This document shows, piece after piece, positions 8,444 to 17,957 of a DNA stretch of 64,000 nt; positions within the stretch are counted from its first letter, which is position 1, and each line of letters starts with the position of its first letter. The notes below the pieces were generated by a model. It worked only from the letters and a program-made list of their open reading frames with translations. It was not told the DNA's origin and did no database searches. The translations under genes and the position numbers were made by a program. This DNA comes from Sporomusa ovata DSM 2662 (GTDB lineage Bacteria; Bacillota; Negativicutes; Sporomusales; Sporomusaceae): assembly GCF_000445445.1 (NCBI RefSeq), contig NZ_ASXP01000004.1:682001-746000 (forward strand), read 5' to 3'.

Positions 8444-10198
8444 ATGAATATTGATGGATTGTCGCTTGCACCGCTGGTAGGTGAGCTTAATACAGCGCTT
8501 ACTGGCGGACGCATTGATAAAGTATTTCAACCGGACTCTTACTCCCTCTTGCTATGGGTACGCCAGCCAGGAGAAAACCTGCGTTTTTTTCTATCGGCAA
8601 ACCCTGAGCGTCCTAAATTGCTTATTACAACGACTATACCCGAAAATCCGGCTGTAGCCCCTAATTTTTGCATGCTGCTCCGGAAACACCTGGAAGATGG
8701 GCGCATTGCCAGTATTGAGCAGCATAGCCTTGACCGTATTGTCAACATCAATATTGATGTTCGCGGTGAACGCGGCCGGATTTTTACTAAACGCTTAGTC
8801 ATTGAAATAATGGGAAAATATAGCAATATTATTTTACTGCAGGATAATAGTATTATTGATTCAATAAAAAGAGTCAGTGCTCATGTAAGCCGTCATCGTC
8901 AGGTTTTGCCTGGTAAAGAGTATATTTACCCGCCAGGTCAGGATCGCCTGAATATCCTGGATATTGATTCTACCCGGTTTGTCACGCAAGTATTAGCTGC
9001 ACCTGCCACTTCGCTGAGTAAGGCTATTATTGCTACCGGAATTGGTCTTGGCCCGCTTACGGCCAGAGAACTTGCCTGGCGCGGTGGTTTTTCTCCTGAT
9101 ATTTGCATCAACGATCTTGATACTGCCGACATAGGTGCACTAAGTGAAGCAGTCACCAGTATTGCTGGTCAGCTCAAGAACGGTTTGGCAGCTCCGACTG
9201 TTGTAGTTGAGGGGAAGGATAAGCCGCTGGCCATTGCCGCCTTTGTTCCCGAACATCTTAAACAGTATAACCTGCACCATTTTTCAACAATGAGTGCGGC
9301 TGTCGATTTTTTCGATAAGTTTAAAGGCCGGCCGACCTTGCCGGCAAAAGAAATATTAACTAAACTACTAGCAGCTGAAATAGCAAAGCTAACCCGTAAA
9401 CATGCTGTGCTTACGGAAGAATTATCTCAAGCTGAAAATGCCGATGAACTCAGAAAGTGCGGCGATATTCTGATGGCCAATCTGTATAGCATTATTCCAG
9501 GCGCTGATAAACAAGCTTTCTTAGACATATATAGTGAGACAAGCGCAGCACAGGAAGTTAGTATTACCCTTAATCCGGCGCTATCGGCCATCGAAAATGC
9601 GCAGCAATATTACACCAAGTACAATAAAGCCAAACGTTCGGAAGAGCATTTGACCGGTCAGCTGCAGGAATGCCGGACAGACATCACCTACCTGGAGAGC
9701 ATTGCCGTCGCCCTTTCCCATGCCGGTGCCAGTGCCGAGATAAATGAAATTCGCCAGGAATTAGTCACCGCCGGATACATAAAAACAGCCGACAAACGAC
9801 GTTTGTCAGCTGCTCCGGTAGCACCGCTTTCGGTGATAACTACCGATGGTTTTACTGTTATTATTGGCAAAAATAATCGTCAAAACGACTTGGTTACTTT
9901 CAAACAGGCTCGCCCGGATGACATTTGGCTGCACACTAAAGATATTCCCGGTTCACATGTTATTATTCGTGGTGAAAACCGGGAAATATCACCACAGGCA
10001 ATCAATGAGGCCGCACAATTAGCCGCCTATTACAGCAAAAGCCGTCAGTCGGCCAGTGTTCCTGTCGATTATACAAAACGTCGCTATGTGCGCAAACCCT
10101 CAGGTGCAAAACCAGGCTTCGTTATCTATGACCATCAAAACACTGTTTATGTTACTCCTGAAGAAGCGCTTATCGGCAAATTACTTAATCCTCAATAA
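8444..10198 (+). CDS. rqcH: RqcH-type ribosome quality-control factor (NFACT / Rqc2 homologue)
   Basis: The 584-residue protein is a bacterial Rqc2 homologue, which binds stalled 50S subunits and adds alanine tails to the trapped peptide. The NFACT-N domain (MNIDGLSLAPLVGEL... then IDKVFQPD) is followed by a coiled-coil middle around 330-470. The NFACT-R domain near the C-terminus includes DDIWLHTKDIPGSHVII. The ATG at 8444 has GGAGG upstream and a better family fit than a longer opening. Older annotations call this family fibronectin-binding protein. YlmH, a partner in the same pathway, is encoded at 18740-19534. Its last 14 bases overlap the restored 3' end of pyrR. Confidence 0.93.
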   Translation: MNIDGLSLAPLVGELNTALTGGRIDKVFQPDSYSLLLWVRQPGENLRFFLSANPERPKLLITTTIPENPAVAPNFCMLLRKHLEDGRIASIEQHSLDRIVNINIDVRGERGRIFTKRLVIEIMGKYSNIILLQDNSIIDSIKRVSAHVSRHRQVLPGKEYIYPPGQDRLNILDIDSTRFVTQVLAAPATSLSKAIIATGIGLGPLTARELAWRGGFSPDICINDLDTADIGALSEAVTSIAGQLKNGLAAPTVVVEGKDKPLAIAAFVPEHLKQYNLHHFSTMSAAVDFFDKFKGRPTLPAKEILTKLLAAEIAKLTRKHAVLTEELSQAENADELRKCGDILMANLYSIIPGADKQAFLDIYSETSAAQEVSITLNPALSAIENAQQYYTKYNKAKRSEEHLTGQLQECRTDITYLESIAVALSHAGASAEINEIRQELVTAGYIKTADKRRLSAAPVAPLSVITTDGFTVIIGKNNRQNDLVTFKQARPDDIWLHTKDIPGSHVIIRGENREISPQAINEAAQLAAYYSKSRQSASVPVDYTKRRYVRKPSGAKPGFVIYDHQNTVYVTPEEALIGKLLNPQ

Positions 10199-10747
10199 TT
10201 TCTTTAATGACAACCTGTTCACTGCAATCTGTTGCAGTCAGCTGCACGCTGACTATTTCTTTGCTTGAGGTTGGCACATTCTTGCCGACATAGTCTGCCC
10301 TAATCGGCAGTTCACGGTGACCGCGGTCAATTAATACTGCTAATTGAATAGCAGCCGGCGGCCAATGTCTATGATAGCATCAAGTGCTGCCCTTACTGTT
10401 CGTCCGGTAAATAAAACATCATCAATTAGTACAACCTTCTTGTTATTAATAGAAAACGGGATTAGCGTCTCGTGAACAATGGGCTGATAAGCCAAGGTTG
10501 ATAAATCATCCCGGTATAAGGTGATGTCCAGTACCCCAACAGGCAGGTCAACCCCTTCGATTCGCTTGATCTCTTCAGCAATTCGCTGGGCTAAGGGAAC
10601 GCCGCGTGTTCTGATACCAACTAATGTTACATCACTAACTCCTTTGTTGCGTTCGACGATCTCATGGGCCACCCGGGTCAGGGCGCGTTTAATGGCTTGG
10701 GAATCCATAATGATGGCTTTATCTACCATCGTAATCTGCTTTGCCAT
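10185..10747 (-). pseudogene. pyrR: Pyrimidine operon regulator / uracil phosphoribosyltransferase PyrR, frameshifted
   Basis: PyrR senses UMP and binds pyr mRNA leaders, and it has a uracil phosphoribosyltransferase fold. The PRPP-binding motif VVLIDDVLFTGRT is intact near residue 105. The frame from 10747 stops at 135 codons, after ...DIGRRLLFN. Adding one base in the CGCCGG stretch near 10357 restores GRPAAIQLAVLIDRGHRELP, RADYVGKNVPTS and a stop at 10185-10187. That gives about 187 residues, close to the family norm. The lost part is strongly conserved, so the break is either a sequencing slip or a recent mutation. The restored end overlaps rqcH tail to tail. Confidence 0.85.
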
Positions 10748-10751
10748 ATTT

Positions 10752-11705
10752 TTATAGCTCCTTTCTTCTACTCGCCTGTAAGCGGTTAAGTATATCAGTC
10801 ATATCTGATGGCAGTGGCGCAAAAAACAGCATGTCCTCCCCGGTAACGGGATGCTTTAGTGACAGTTCAGCGGAATGCAGGGCCTGCCCTTTTATCGCAA
10901 ATTGTTTTTTTTCAGGACCGTATTTAGGGTCACCTACAACAGGGTGGCCAATATACTGCATATGTACTCTAATTTGGTGAGTCCGTCCTGTCTGTAATTT
11001 GCACTCAACCAAAGTAAAGTTAGTAAACCTTTCAATAACGCGAAACCGGGTTATCGCTTCTTTGCTGTTACTAAATGTGACGGTCATTTTTTTCCGGTCA
11101 GCTGCGTGCCGACCGAGAGGAGCATTGATAATCCCCTGTTCTTCCGCAATATTCCCATGAACAATTGCCAGATATTTGCGGCTGGCTGTGCGGGTTTTTA
11201 TTTGTTCAGCAAGATTAAGATGAGCATGATCATTCTTAGCCGCTACCATGACACCAGAAGTGTCTTTATCCAGACGATGCACGATACCAGGACGTATTTC
11301 ACCATTGATACCAGATAAGTCCTGGCAGTGATCCAAGAGCGCATTGACCAGCGTGCCTTGATAATTGCCGACTGCCGGATGAACAACCATACCGCGCGGT
11401 TTATTGACCACAATAATATCTTTGTCCTCATAAAGGACATCAAGCGGAATGTTTTCAGCCAGAATCTCGACCGGTTTAGCTTCAGGAATGGTTACCCTTA
11501 TAGCGTCGTTAGCCTGGGTTTTATAGTTAGCTTTAACCTGCTTACCATTTACAATAATCACCCCATCAGCAATAAGTTTTTGCAAATGGGAACGGGACAG
11601 TTCCCTAAACCGGCCTGCTAATAAAACATCCAGGCGAGTGCCCTCTTCTTCAGTTGTAGCTATAAAATTAGACGTGCTGCTATTAGCTTTTTCATTTTGT
11701 TCCAT
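10752..11705 (-). CDS. RluA/RluD-family ribosomal large-subunit pseudouridine synthase
   Basis: The 317-residue enzyme converts uridines in rRNA to pseudouridine. An S4 RNA-binding domain is at about 17-80 (RLDVLLAGRFRELSRSHLQK), then the catalytic domain with HRLDKDTSGVMV (catalytic Asp) near 140. The GRTHQIRVHMQYIGHPVVGD block follows near 230. It is probably the RluD orthologue usually found between lspA and pyrR in Firmicutes (YlyB in Bacillus), but the exact rRNA target cannot be read from sequence. It lies 9 bases downstream of lspA. Confidence 0.93.
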   Translation of the reverse strand: MEQNEKANSSTSNFIATTEEEGTRLDVLLAGRFRELSRSHLQKLIADGVIIVNGKQVKANYKTQANDAIRVTIPEAKPVEILAENIPLDVLYEDKDIIVVNKPRGMVVHPAVGNYQGTLVNALLDHCQDLSGINGEIRPGIVHRLDKDTSGVMVAAKNDHAHLNLAEQIKTRTASRKYLAIVHGNIAEEQGIINAPLGRHAADRKKMTVTFSNSKEAITRFRVIERFTNFTLVECKLQTGRTHQIRVHMQYIGHPVVGDPKYGPEKKQFAIKGQALHSAELSLKHPVTGEDMLFFAPLPSDMTDILNRLQASRRKEL

Positions 11706-11714
11706 GGTATCATC

Positions 11715-12188
11715 CTATCTTTGGTTTTCTTGGTTTCCTGTTGGAAAGGTGCTAAACACAAGGGTATAAATAACACAACCAACACCGGTTACAATGGCAA
11801 TATCGGCCACATTAAAAACCGGCCAAATGCGAAAATCAAAAAAATCCACCACATGCCCGGTTTGCACCCGATCAATAACATTGCCAATAGCTCCGCCCGC
11901 GAGCAGGCTTAACCCCAGCCGCATAAGCCGGAAGGGTTCGGGTATATGTTTTAAGAAATAAGCGGTAAGTCCCAGCATTACGAGTGCAATTGCAATAAAA
12001 AGCATTCTTTGATTTTCTAAAATACCAAAAGCAGCGCCAGGATTTAATACATAGGTAATATGAAATATCCCGTCCAACACAGGTATAGACATTCCTGGCA
12101 GCATGTGGCCTTGAATATACTGTTTTGACCACTGGTCGATAAGTACTACTGTTGCAGCAATAACTGTTAATCGTGATATCGGCACCAA
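11715..12188 (-). CDS. lspA: Lipoprotein signal peptidase (signal peptidase II)
   Basis: LspA cleaves the signal peptide of diacylglyceryl-modified prolipoproteins in the inner membrane. The 157 residues contain four hydrophobic segments and the conserved blocks NPGAAFGIL, GGAIGNVIDRV (first catalytic Asp) and VVDFFDF...FNVADIAI (second Asp). The GerAC lipoprotein of this window would be one substrate. It is followed directly by the pseudouridine synthase, the common lspA-rluD-pyrR order. Confidence 0.95.
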   Translation of the reverse strand: MVPISRLTVIAATVVLIDQWSKQYIQGHMLPGMSIPVLDGIFHITYVLNPGAAFGILENQRMLFIAIALVMLGLTAYFLKHIPEPFRLMRLGLSLLAGGAIGNVIDRVQTGHVVDFFDFRIWPVFNVADIAIVTGVGCVIYTLVFSTFPTGNQENQR

Positions 12189-12256
12189 TCTTCTCTCCTA
12201 TCCTTACACCAACTGTATAAACTATAATAACATGATACCTGCAAATTTCCAAATAT

Positions 12257-12390
12257 AAAAAGCGCTGCCGCGCCCTTGAGGATACGGCTCTAACCGCAGA
12301 GTACACAGAGTACGCAGAGGGGAGATGTATATCGAGACATTCCCTCTGCGTACTCTGCGTCTCTGCGGTTCAAAAAACTTATACTTTCTT
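12257..12390 (+). repeat. Palindromic intergenic repeat, copy A
   Basis: A 134-base element built round a long imperfect hairpin: an AACCGCAGAG...CGCAGAGGG arm, a loop with GATGTATATCGAG, and a CCCTCTGCG...CTCTGCGGTT arm. It is flanked by GCGCCCTTGAGGATACGGCT and CAAAAAACTTATACTTTCTT. Nearly the same sequence recurs in the opposite orientation at 38894-39036, which marks it as a dispersed repeat and not a one-off terminator. Open frames running through it (NRRDAE-like peptides) are artefacts. Confidence 0.9.
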
Positions 12391-12417
12391 AAAAAGCAAT
12401 AATTGCCGCGCCGTAAT

Positions 12418-13122
12418 TTACTTTTTTGGGGGGAAAGTAAAATAACGCTCAATAGTATTACGATAGTAATAGGCTAGTAGGCCAACCGCTATTAATATGG
12501 AGGTAATAGCGGCTGCTGCCTTAATATTATGGGAAAGGTGTTGTCCAAGGAGCGAATAAAGCACAATGGCTGGTGTTTGACCGATAGCAGTCGCAGTAGT
12601 AAACTCCCAACAGGTAAGTCTGGTCAGACCAGCCCCATAGCTAATAACTTTAAAAGGTACAATTGGCACTAGTCTGGTGATAAATACGGCTATGATACCA
12701 TGGCGTTTAAAAAAACGATCAGTAAAGTTTAAATATTTACTGCTGACAAACCGCTCGATTACCGGGCGGCCATACCAGCGGGCAATCCAAAAATCAAGGA
12801 TGGCACCCAAGAGCGCTCCAGACCAGGAATACAAGGCACCGTATTGCCAGCCAAATATCCAGGCATTGGTAATCGTTATGATAATTCCCGGAACTAGTGG
12901 TACCAGGGACTGCAAAGCCATAAGGGCAATGCTTGTTACCGGTGCCCATATACCATAAGACAGGATAAACTGGCGCAGACCTTGAAAATTACGATATTGC
13001 AGATAGGTAATGCCTTCACTGGCAAACTGCTGTACTCCGGGTAAACAAAAATAAGCGGCTACAATCAGTCCAAAAACGCCAATTCTGCTTAGTACTATAT
13101 AGGTGTTTTTGGGACTGGTCAT
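12418..13122 (-). CDS. TVP38/TMEM64 (DedA-like, VTT domain) membrane protein
   Basis: This is a 234-residue inner-membrane protein with five or more hydrophobic segments. The VTT-domain signatures are SLVPLVPGIIITITNAWIFG, GALLGAILDFWIARWYGRP, and FFKRHGIIAVFITRLVPIVP with FKVISYGAGLT. Related DedA and TVP38 proteins are implicated in lipid scrambling or carrier recycling, so a membrane-lipid role is likely but unproven. The ATG at 13122 has GAGGAGG upstream and is preferred to an opening 12 codons longer. A dispersed repeat lies just beyond its stop. Confidence 0.86.
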   Translation of the reverse strand: MTSPKNTYIVLSRIGVFGLIVAAYFCLPGVQQFASEGITYLQYRNFQGLRQFILSYGIWAPVTSIALMALQSLVPLVPGIIITITNAWIFGWQYGALYSWSGALLGAILDFWIARWYGRPVIERFVSSKYLNFTDRFFKRHGIIAVFITRLVPIVPFKVISYGAGLTRLTCWEFTTATAIGQTPAIVLYSLLGQHLSHNIKAAAAITSILIAVGLLAYYYRNTIERYFTFPPKK

Positions 13123-13214
13123 TAGGCGCCCTCCTCGTGCATAGTGAATCACTTGCACAGTTTATAATTAAACACAGGCAATTGAATTCCTGCATACCAA
13201 GTAAAGAAACCAGG

Positions 13215-13892
13215 CTATCGCCCGGTTTCTTTTTCTTTTCTCTGTAGTCGTTTTCTAGCGTGGTTACTAGTGCTTCCGGGTTCATTAGGGATAGCATCAG
13301 CCAAGTCAACAATACCCTGGTGTTCATTACTATTGAGAAATAGAGCTTTATAGTCATAGGTTCCGGGGATATCCTGCGGTGTGTCTGAGCTGCCATAGCT
13401 GGCTACATCCTGCCAGGTGTCCTCCCCGTCATAACCGACAGAATCAACTCTGTCCGAGTCAAGAAAACTACGATGAAACGGCGGCGCAAGGGAATCTTCT
13501 TCCAGTGGACGGGGTGTAACATCAATCTGTTCTGATTCCTCTTGGCACTGCTTGCACTGAGTGGCCCACGGAAGCGCTTCAAGCCGTTCAGTTGCTATCT
13601 CAGCGCCGCATGTGTCACAGCGTCCATAGGTTCCCTGATGAATTTTATCCAGCGCGTGTTCTACACTTCGTAAGAGTACGCGCTCGTTGTCTCTCAGTCC
13701 TAAATCCTTGCCACGCTCAAAGGTCTCACTACCTAAGTCAGCCGGGTGATTATCATAAGCTGACAGTTCACCGGTTGTACTCGATAATGCAGCACGCAGG
13801 CCATTATCTTCTAACTGTAAGATGGTATGAACTAAATCCTGCTTTTTTGCTTCCAGCTGTAGTTTAAATTTTGCAACTTGTTCAGGGCGCAA
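13215..13892 (-). CDS. yteA: YteA-family TraR/DksA-type zinc-finger protein
   Basis: The 225-residue protein has an N-terminal coiled coil (about 1-40) and a C4 zinc finger near 92-116 (CDTCG, then 17 residues, CKQC). Its acidic C-terminal tail resembles Bacillus YteA. DksA-type proteins insert the coiled coil into the RNA polymerase secondary channel. YteA-type members are typical of spore formers, but their exact role is not settled. The start is TTG at 13892, with AAGGGGG about eight bases upstream. It is followed upstream on the same strand by the nitroreductase gene with a 15-base gap. Confidence 0.85.
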   Translation of the reverse strand: MRPEQVAKFKLQLEAKKQDLVHTILQLEDNGLRAALSSTTGELSAYDNHPADLGSETFERGKDLGLRDNERVLLRSVEHALDKIHQGTYGRCDTCGAEIATERLEALPWATQCKQCQEESEQIDVTPRPLEEDSLAPPFHRSFLDSDRVDSVGYDGEDTWQDVASYGSSDTPQDIPGTYDYKALFLNSNEHQGIVDLADAIPNEPGSTSNHARKRLQRKEKETGR

Positions 13893-13907
13893 GGTAAAGC
13901 CCCCTTG

Positions 13908-14435
13908 TCAATGAATAAATTTGACGACTTCATTCAATCGCAGCCGCTCTTTATATTCTTTTGGTTGTTCACCACTATAGCCTAAACAAATCATGGCTAC
14001 AGCCCTAAGGCGAGGCGGAGCCTCTACGGCCTCCTGGACTTTTCTTTCATCAAAAGCGCCGACCCAGCAGGCTGCAATACCTAATCCTTCTGCTGCCAGG
14101 AGAATATTTTGGGCTGCAGCAGCTGAATCCTGGAGACAATATAACTGAGCGCCACGTTCGCCGTATTTTTCGTTGGAACGGGCAGGATCAGCTAAAATAA
14201 CAACAACAGTGGGCGCGTCGCTTACTTGTTCCTGATCAAAGGACGCTTCAGCCAATTTTGCTTTTACTGATGAGTCTTGTACTACATAAAAATACCAGGG
14301 CTGCAGGTTACCGGCACTAGGTGCCATATTACCGGCATCTAAAATTCTAGTTAAAGTTGGTTCCGGAATTTGTTCAGATTTGAATAGGCGAACACTGTGA
14401 CTTTCACGGATGCAATCAAAAATGTCTTTTGTCAT
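13908..14435 (-). CDS. Nitroreductase-family FMN oxidoreductase
   Basis: This 175-residue protein is a compact nitroreductase-fold enzyme. It shows the FMN-binding start (CIRESHSVRLFKSEQIPEPT), MAPSAGNLQPWYFYVV, and the AAQNILLAAEGLGIAACWVG block. The family reduces nitro, quinone or flavin substrates with NAD(P)H, and the physiological substrate cannot be told. It lies between the DksA-like and DUF5665 genes on the same strand. Confidence 0.9.
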   Translation of the reverse strand: MTKDIFDCIRESHSVRLFKSEQIPEPTLTRILDAGNMAPSAGNLQPWYFYVVQDSSVKAKLAEASFDQEQVSDAPTVVVILADPARSNEKYGERGAQLYCLQDSAAAAQNILLAAEGLGIAACWVGAFDERKVQEAVEAPPRLRAVAMICLGYSGEQPKEYKERLRLNEVVKFIH

Positions 14436-14457
14436 GCGTCATCCTCCTGGATTGGAA

Positions 14458-14784
14458 TTAGAATGTTCCGTTTTTGGTTTCAACAAACCGGAGAATATCA
14501 GCGATAAAACCACCGATACCCGGTATATTGAGCATAATCAGCTGTTTGAGAAAAGCGAGTAATAAGGCGAACACCAAGCTGGCTCCAATGGCAATGCCTA
14601 AGCCACGGGCAATACCGGCCACAAAATTAGTCAAAATTAGCTTAGCCGGACGTTCCAGCGTCTCCATATAATCAGCAATTCTCATGGCTTCTAACCGGTT
14701 TGCAAGCCGTTCCAGCTGTTTGGCTACAAATTCGGTCTGCTCTTTAGCAGTCTTTGTAGTATTAACCGGATGTTTATTATCCAT
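14458..14784 (-). CDS. DUF5665-type small membrane protein
   Basis: The predicted 108-residue protein has a charged helical N-terminal half (about 10-50, KEQTEFVAKQLERLANRLEA) and a hydrophobic segment at 55-85 (GIARGLGIAIGASLVFALLL). A second amphipathic or short hydrophobic stretch follows. This matches the layout of DUF5665 proteins found beside ileS in Firmicutes, but the function is unknown. The ATG at 14784 has GGGGGAC upstream. The product is expected in the inner membrane. Confidence 0.75.
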   Translation of the reverse strand: MDNKHPVNTTKTAKEQTEFVAKQLERLANRLEAMRIADYMETLERPAKLILTNFVAGIARGLGIAIGASLVFALLLAFLKQLIMLNIPGIGGFIADILRFVETKNGTF

Positions 14785-14821
14785 ACAATAGTCCCCCACT
14801 TGTATTATTATTACCCGGCGA

Positions 14822-14853
14822 ATAAAAATAAACCGGAAAATAGTTCCGGTTTA
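14822..14853 (-). terminator. Intrinsic terminator of ileS
   Basis: A TAAACCGGAA / TTCCGGTTTA hairpin with a five-base loop is followed on the minus strand by TTTTATT. It lies 10 bases after the ileS stop codon. Confidence 0.85.
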
Positions 14854-14863
14854 TCATACATGC

Positions 14864-17656
14864 TTACATGTTTTTTACTACAGCAGCGCACCGTTGACAA
14901 AGAGCTGGATGCTCTTTGTCCTGGTTCACTGTCGGGCTATAAATCCAACAACGTTCGCATTTCACGCCCTGGGCCGGAGCCACAGCAACTGCAAGTTGCA
15001 AGTCAGCGGCCCGGTAGGCTTCACCCGGAACCTGTTCCATATTATCAGATAAAGTTACTTCAGAAACAATGAGGAGTGTGGCTAAATCGTCCTTAATGGC
15101 CGACAGTGCAGTCAGCTCCTCCCCGGCAGCATAAAGACTAACCGCTGCATCAAGCGAATGACCAATAACCTTATTGCGGCGGGCTGTTTCAAGTGCTTTC
15201 GTAATTTCACCGCGTAATTCAAGTATTTTTCCCCATTTAGCTTCCAGCGCAGTATCCAAATATTCAGGACAGGCTGTCGGCCAACTTGTTAACTGAACGC
15301 TTTCAGCGCGGTTTGCCTCTTGGGGCATATACTGCCATACTTCCTCAGCAGTAAAGGTTAATACCGGCGCAACCACAGCAACCAGGGTGTTGAGAATTTC
15401 ATACATCGTCGTTTGGGCAGCGCGGCGTTCAATCGAAGCTGGCAACCCCGTATAAACGCGATCTTTGAGGATATCAAGATAAAAAGCGCTTAGATCGACG
15501 GCACAGAAGTTATGCACTGTATGATATAACAAATGGAATTCGTAATCTTCATAGGCCTGAGTGACTTTAGCCCGGACTTGTTCTAAACGCATCAGCGCCC
15601 AGCGGTCAATCTCAAGCAGCTGGTTGTAGGACACTTTATCGGTGTCAGGGTTGAAGTCATGCAAGCTGCCTAGAATGTAGCGGAAGGTATTGCGGATTTT
15701 GCGATAAACTTCTGATAACTGCTTCAGGATATCATTGGAAATGCGGATATCCGCTTTATAGTCGGCTGATGCTACCCACAGGCGTAGCACATCGGCACCA
15801 TATTTTTGGATAACCTCCTGCGGGTATATGACATTGCCAATCGACTTGGACATTTTTCGGCCATCACCATCAACAACAAAACCATGGGTCAATACCGCTT
15901 TGTATGGTGCTACCCCGCGTGTGGCTATTGAAGTTAATAGTGAGGATTGAAACCAGCCGCGATGCTGGTCGCTGCCTTCCAGATATAAATCAGCCGGCCA
16001 CTGAAGTTCTTTACGCTGCCCAAGTACAGCCGCATGGCTGGAACCACTGTCAAACCACACATCCATAATATCGGTTTCTTTCCGAAATTCATCGTGGCCA
16101 CAATGCGGGCAGGTAAAGCCTTGTGGTAGAATTTCCTCCGGCTTTTTAGCCCACCAGGCGTCAGAACCTTCTTGGCGGAAAAGTTCTTTGACAGCAGTAA
16201 TAGTCTCATCATTAATTATATGCTCATTACATTTGGTGCAGTAGAAAATCGGAATAGGAACACCCCACACCCGTTGCCGCGAAATACACCAGTCTTGACG
16301 ATCAGCCACCATATTGCGGATACGGTCTTCGCCCCAGGTGGGAATCCACTGAATTTCGTTGGCTATGGTTTTGAGAGTAGCCTCTCTAAATCCATCAACT
16401 GAGGCAAACCATTGCTCAGTTGCCCGATAGATAATCGGGTTCTTGCAGCGCCAGCAATGAGCATATTGATGTTTAACCGAGCCTTTGCCGAGCAGCAGCC
16501 CACGCCCAGCCAATTCTTTTATAACAGGCACGTTAGCATCAGACACCGTCAGGCCTTCAAATTTACCAGCTTCTGCAGTAAATTTGCCTGTAGGGTCAAC
16601 AGGACTGATGATCGGCAGACCGTACTTCATACCTACCTCAAAGTCTTCCTGGCCATGGCCGGGAGCCGTATGTACACAGCCGGTGCCAGCTTCCAGGGTG
16701 ACATGTTCACCGAGGATAATCGGTGACTCACGCTCAAAGAACGGATGACTGAATGTCATGCCTTCAATGGCAGCACCTTTCATTGTTCCCAGAATTGTGT
16801 ATTCTCCCAGATTATTTGCCTTAACAACGGTTTCCACCAATTCACTGGCAAAGAGATAAATTTCATCATTAATTTCTACCCAGGCATATTCAATTTCAGG
16901 GTGCACACAAATGGCAACATTCGCCGGCATAGTCCAGGGAGTTGTTGTCCAGATAACGGCATACACTTTCTCGTGGTCAACACCTACAGGCAGGTTACCT
17001 TTATCATCAATAAGAGGAAATTTAACATAGATAGAATGCGATTTTTTCTCGGCATACTCAATTTCGGCTTCAGCTAATGCGGTTTCACACGAAGTACACC
17101 AATAGACCGACTTCAAGCCTTTATAAATATGGCCCTTTTTGGCCATTTCACCAAACACTTCAATTTGTTTGGCCTCATATTCAGGGTATAGTGTTATATA
17201 TGGATTTTCCCAGTCGCCGGCAACGCCCAGGCGTTTAAAGTCTTCCCGCTGAAGGTTTAAGCATTTGAGAGCATATTGCTTGCATTCACGCCGCAAGTCA
17301 AGCGGGTTGAGCTCATGGCGGTTTAACCCCAGAATTTTAATGGCAGCATGTTCAATCGGCAGGCCATGGGTGTCCCAGCCTGGAACGTAAGGAGCATCGA
17401 AGCCCTGCAGAGATTTGTATTTGATAATAATATCTTTAAGAATTTTGTTTAAAGCAGTACCGATATGAATATTACCATTGGCATATGGCGGGCCGTCATG
17501 CAAGATAAATTTAGTTTTTCCCTTGCTTTGAGCCAGTTTTTTCTCATAGATCTGTTGCTCATTCCAGTATTCCAACATTTTCGGTTCCCGTTCGGGAAGA
17601 TTCGCACGCATTGGAAAATCGGTTTGGGGCAAGTTAAGTGTTTTGCTGTAATCCAA
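14864..17656 (-). CDS. ileS: Isoleucyl-tRNA synthetase
   Basis: IleS charges tRNA-Ile. The 930-residue protein has the HIGH-type motif in GNIHIGTALNK near 65, the CP1 editing domain in the middle, and KMSKS (GRKMSKSIGN) near 600. A C-terminal zinc finger is present (CERCW...CQRC). The start is taken as TTG at 17656, because GGAGGTG lies six bases upstream. The in-frame ATG at 17671 is itself part of that ribosome site. A T-box leader precedes the gene. Confidence 0.96.
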   Translation of the reverse strand: MDYSKTLNLPQTDFPMRANLPEREPKMLEYWNEQQIYEKKLAQSKGKTKFILHDGPPYANGNIHIGTALNKILKDIIIKYKSLQGFDAPYVPGWDTHGLPIEHAAIKILGLNRHELNPLDLRRECKQYALKCLNLQREDFKRLGVAGDWENPYITLYPEYEAKQIEVFGEMAKKGHIYKGLKSVYWCTSCETALAEAEIEYAEKKSHSIYVKFPLIDDKGNLPVGVDHEKVYAVIWTTTPWTMPANVAICVHPEIEYAWVEINDEIYLFASELVETVVKANNLGEYTILGTMKGAAIEGMTFSHPFFERESPIILGEHVTLEAGTGCVHTAPGHGQEDFEVGMKYGLPIISPVDPTGKFTAEAGKFEGLTVSDANVPVIKELAGRGLLLGKGSVKHQYAHCWRCKNPIIYRATEQWFASVDGFREATLKTIANEIQWIPTWGEDRIRNMVADRQDWCISRQRVWGVPIPIFYCTKCNEHIINDETITAVKELFRQEGSDAWWAKKPEEILPQGFTCPHCGHDEFRKETDIMDVWFDSGSSHAAVLGQRKELQWPADLYLEGSDQHRGWFQSSLLTSIATRGVAPYKAVLTHGFVVDGDGRKMSKSIGNVIYPQEVIQKYGADVLRLWVASADYKADIRISNDILKQLSEVYRKIRNTFRYILGSLHDFNPDTDKVSYNQLLEIDRWALMRLEQVRAKVTQAYEDYEFHLLYHTVHNFCAVDLSAFYLDILKDRVYTGLPASIERRAAQTTMYEILNTLVAVVAPVLTFTAEEVWQYMPQEANRAESVQLTSWPTACPEYLDTALEAKWGKILELRGEITKALETARRNKVIGHSLDAAVSLYAAGEELTALSAIKDDLATLLIVSEVTLSDNMEQVPGEAYRAADLQLAVAVAPAQGVKCERCWIYSPTVNQDKEHPALCQRCAAVVKNM

Positions 17657-17675
17657 AATTAGCACCTCCATATAA

Positions 17676-17905
17676 AATAAAAACTCTCATCCCCAAAAAG
17701 GGACGAGAGATAAGTTCCCGTGGTACCACCCTACTGGCTGATATAGCCGCTTTACAACGCGGTAACGGGCGTTAGACGGCGGAGCCTACTTGAGCCCTTT
17801 CAGTCCGCAGTTCAAGAGCGATTTTAGGCCATGATCTTGATTACCAGGCTCACACCATGTCCTGATTCGCTGTAAACCGCCATCAAAGCGTGTCTCCGTC
17901 ATTAC
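17676..17905 (-). promoter_or_regulatory. T-box leader of ileS with terminator/antiterminator
   Basis: On the minus strand the T-box sequence AGGGTGGTACCACGGG is clear at 17716-17732. It is followed by a terminator (CTCTCGTCCC, T-rich loop, GGGGATGAGAG, TTTTTATTTT) at 17676-17709. Upstream lie stem I elements, including GGTGTGAGCC and GAACTG-like segments. ATC isoleucine triplets occur at 17833-17835 and 17820-17822; which is the specifier is not resolved. Uncharged tRNA-Ile should favour read-through into ileS. Confidence 0.93.
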
Positions 17906-17957
17906 TGATAAAATATTATCATGTACGCAATATATTATACATGATTGGCGCATAAAG

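Noticed and set aside
12222..12452. A 76-codon minus-strand frame across the repeat
   Set aside because: It is repeat translation, overlaps the end of the TVP38 gene and has no ribosome site.
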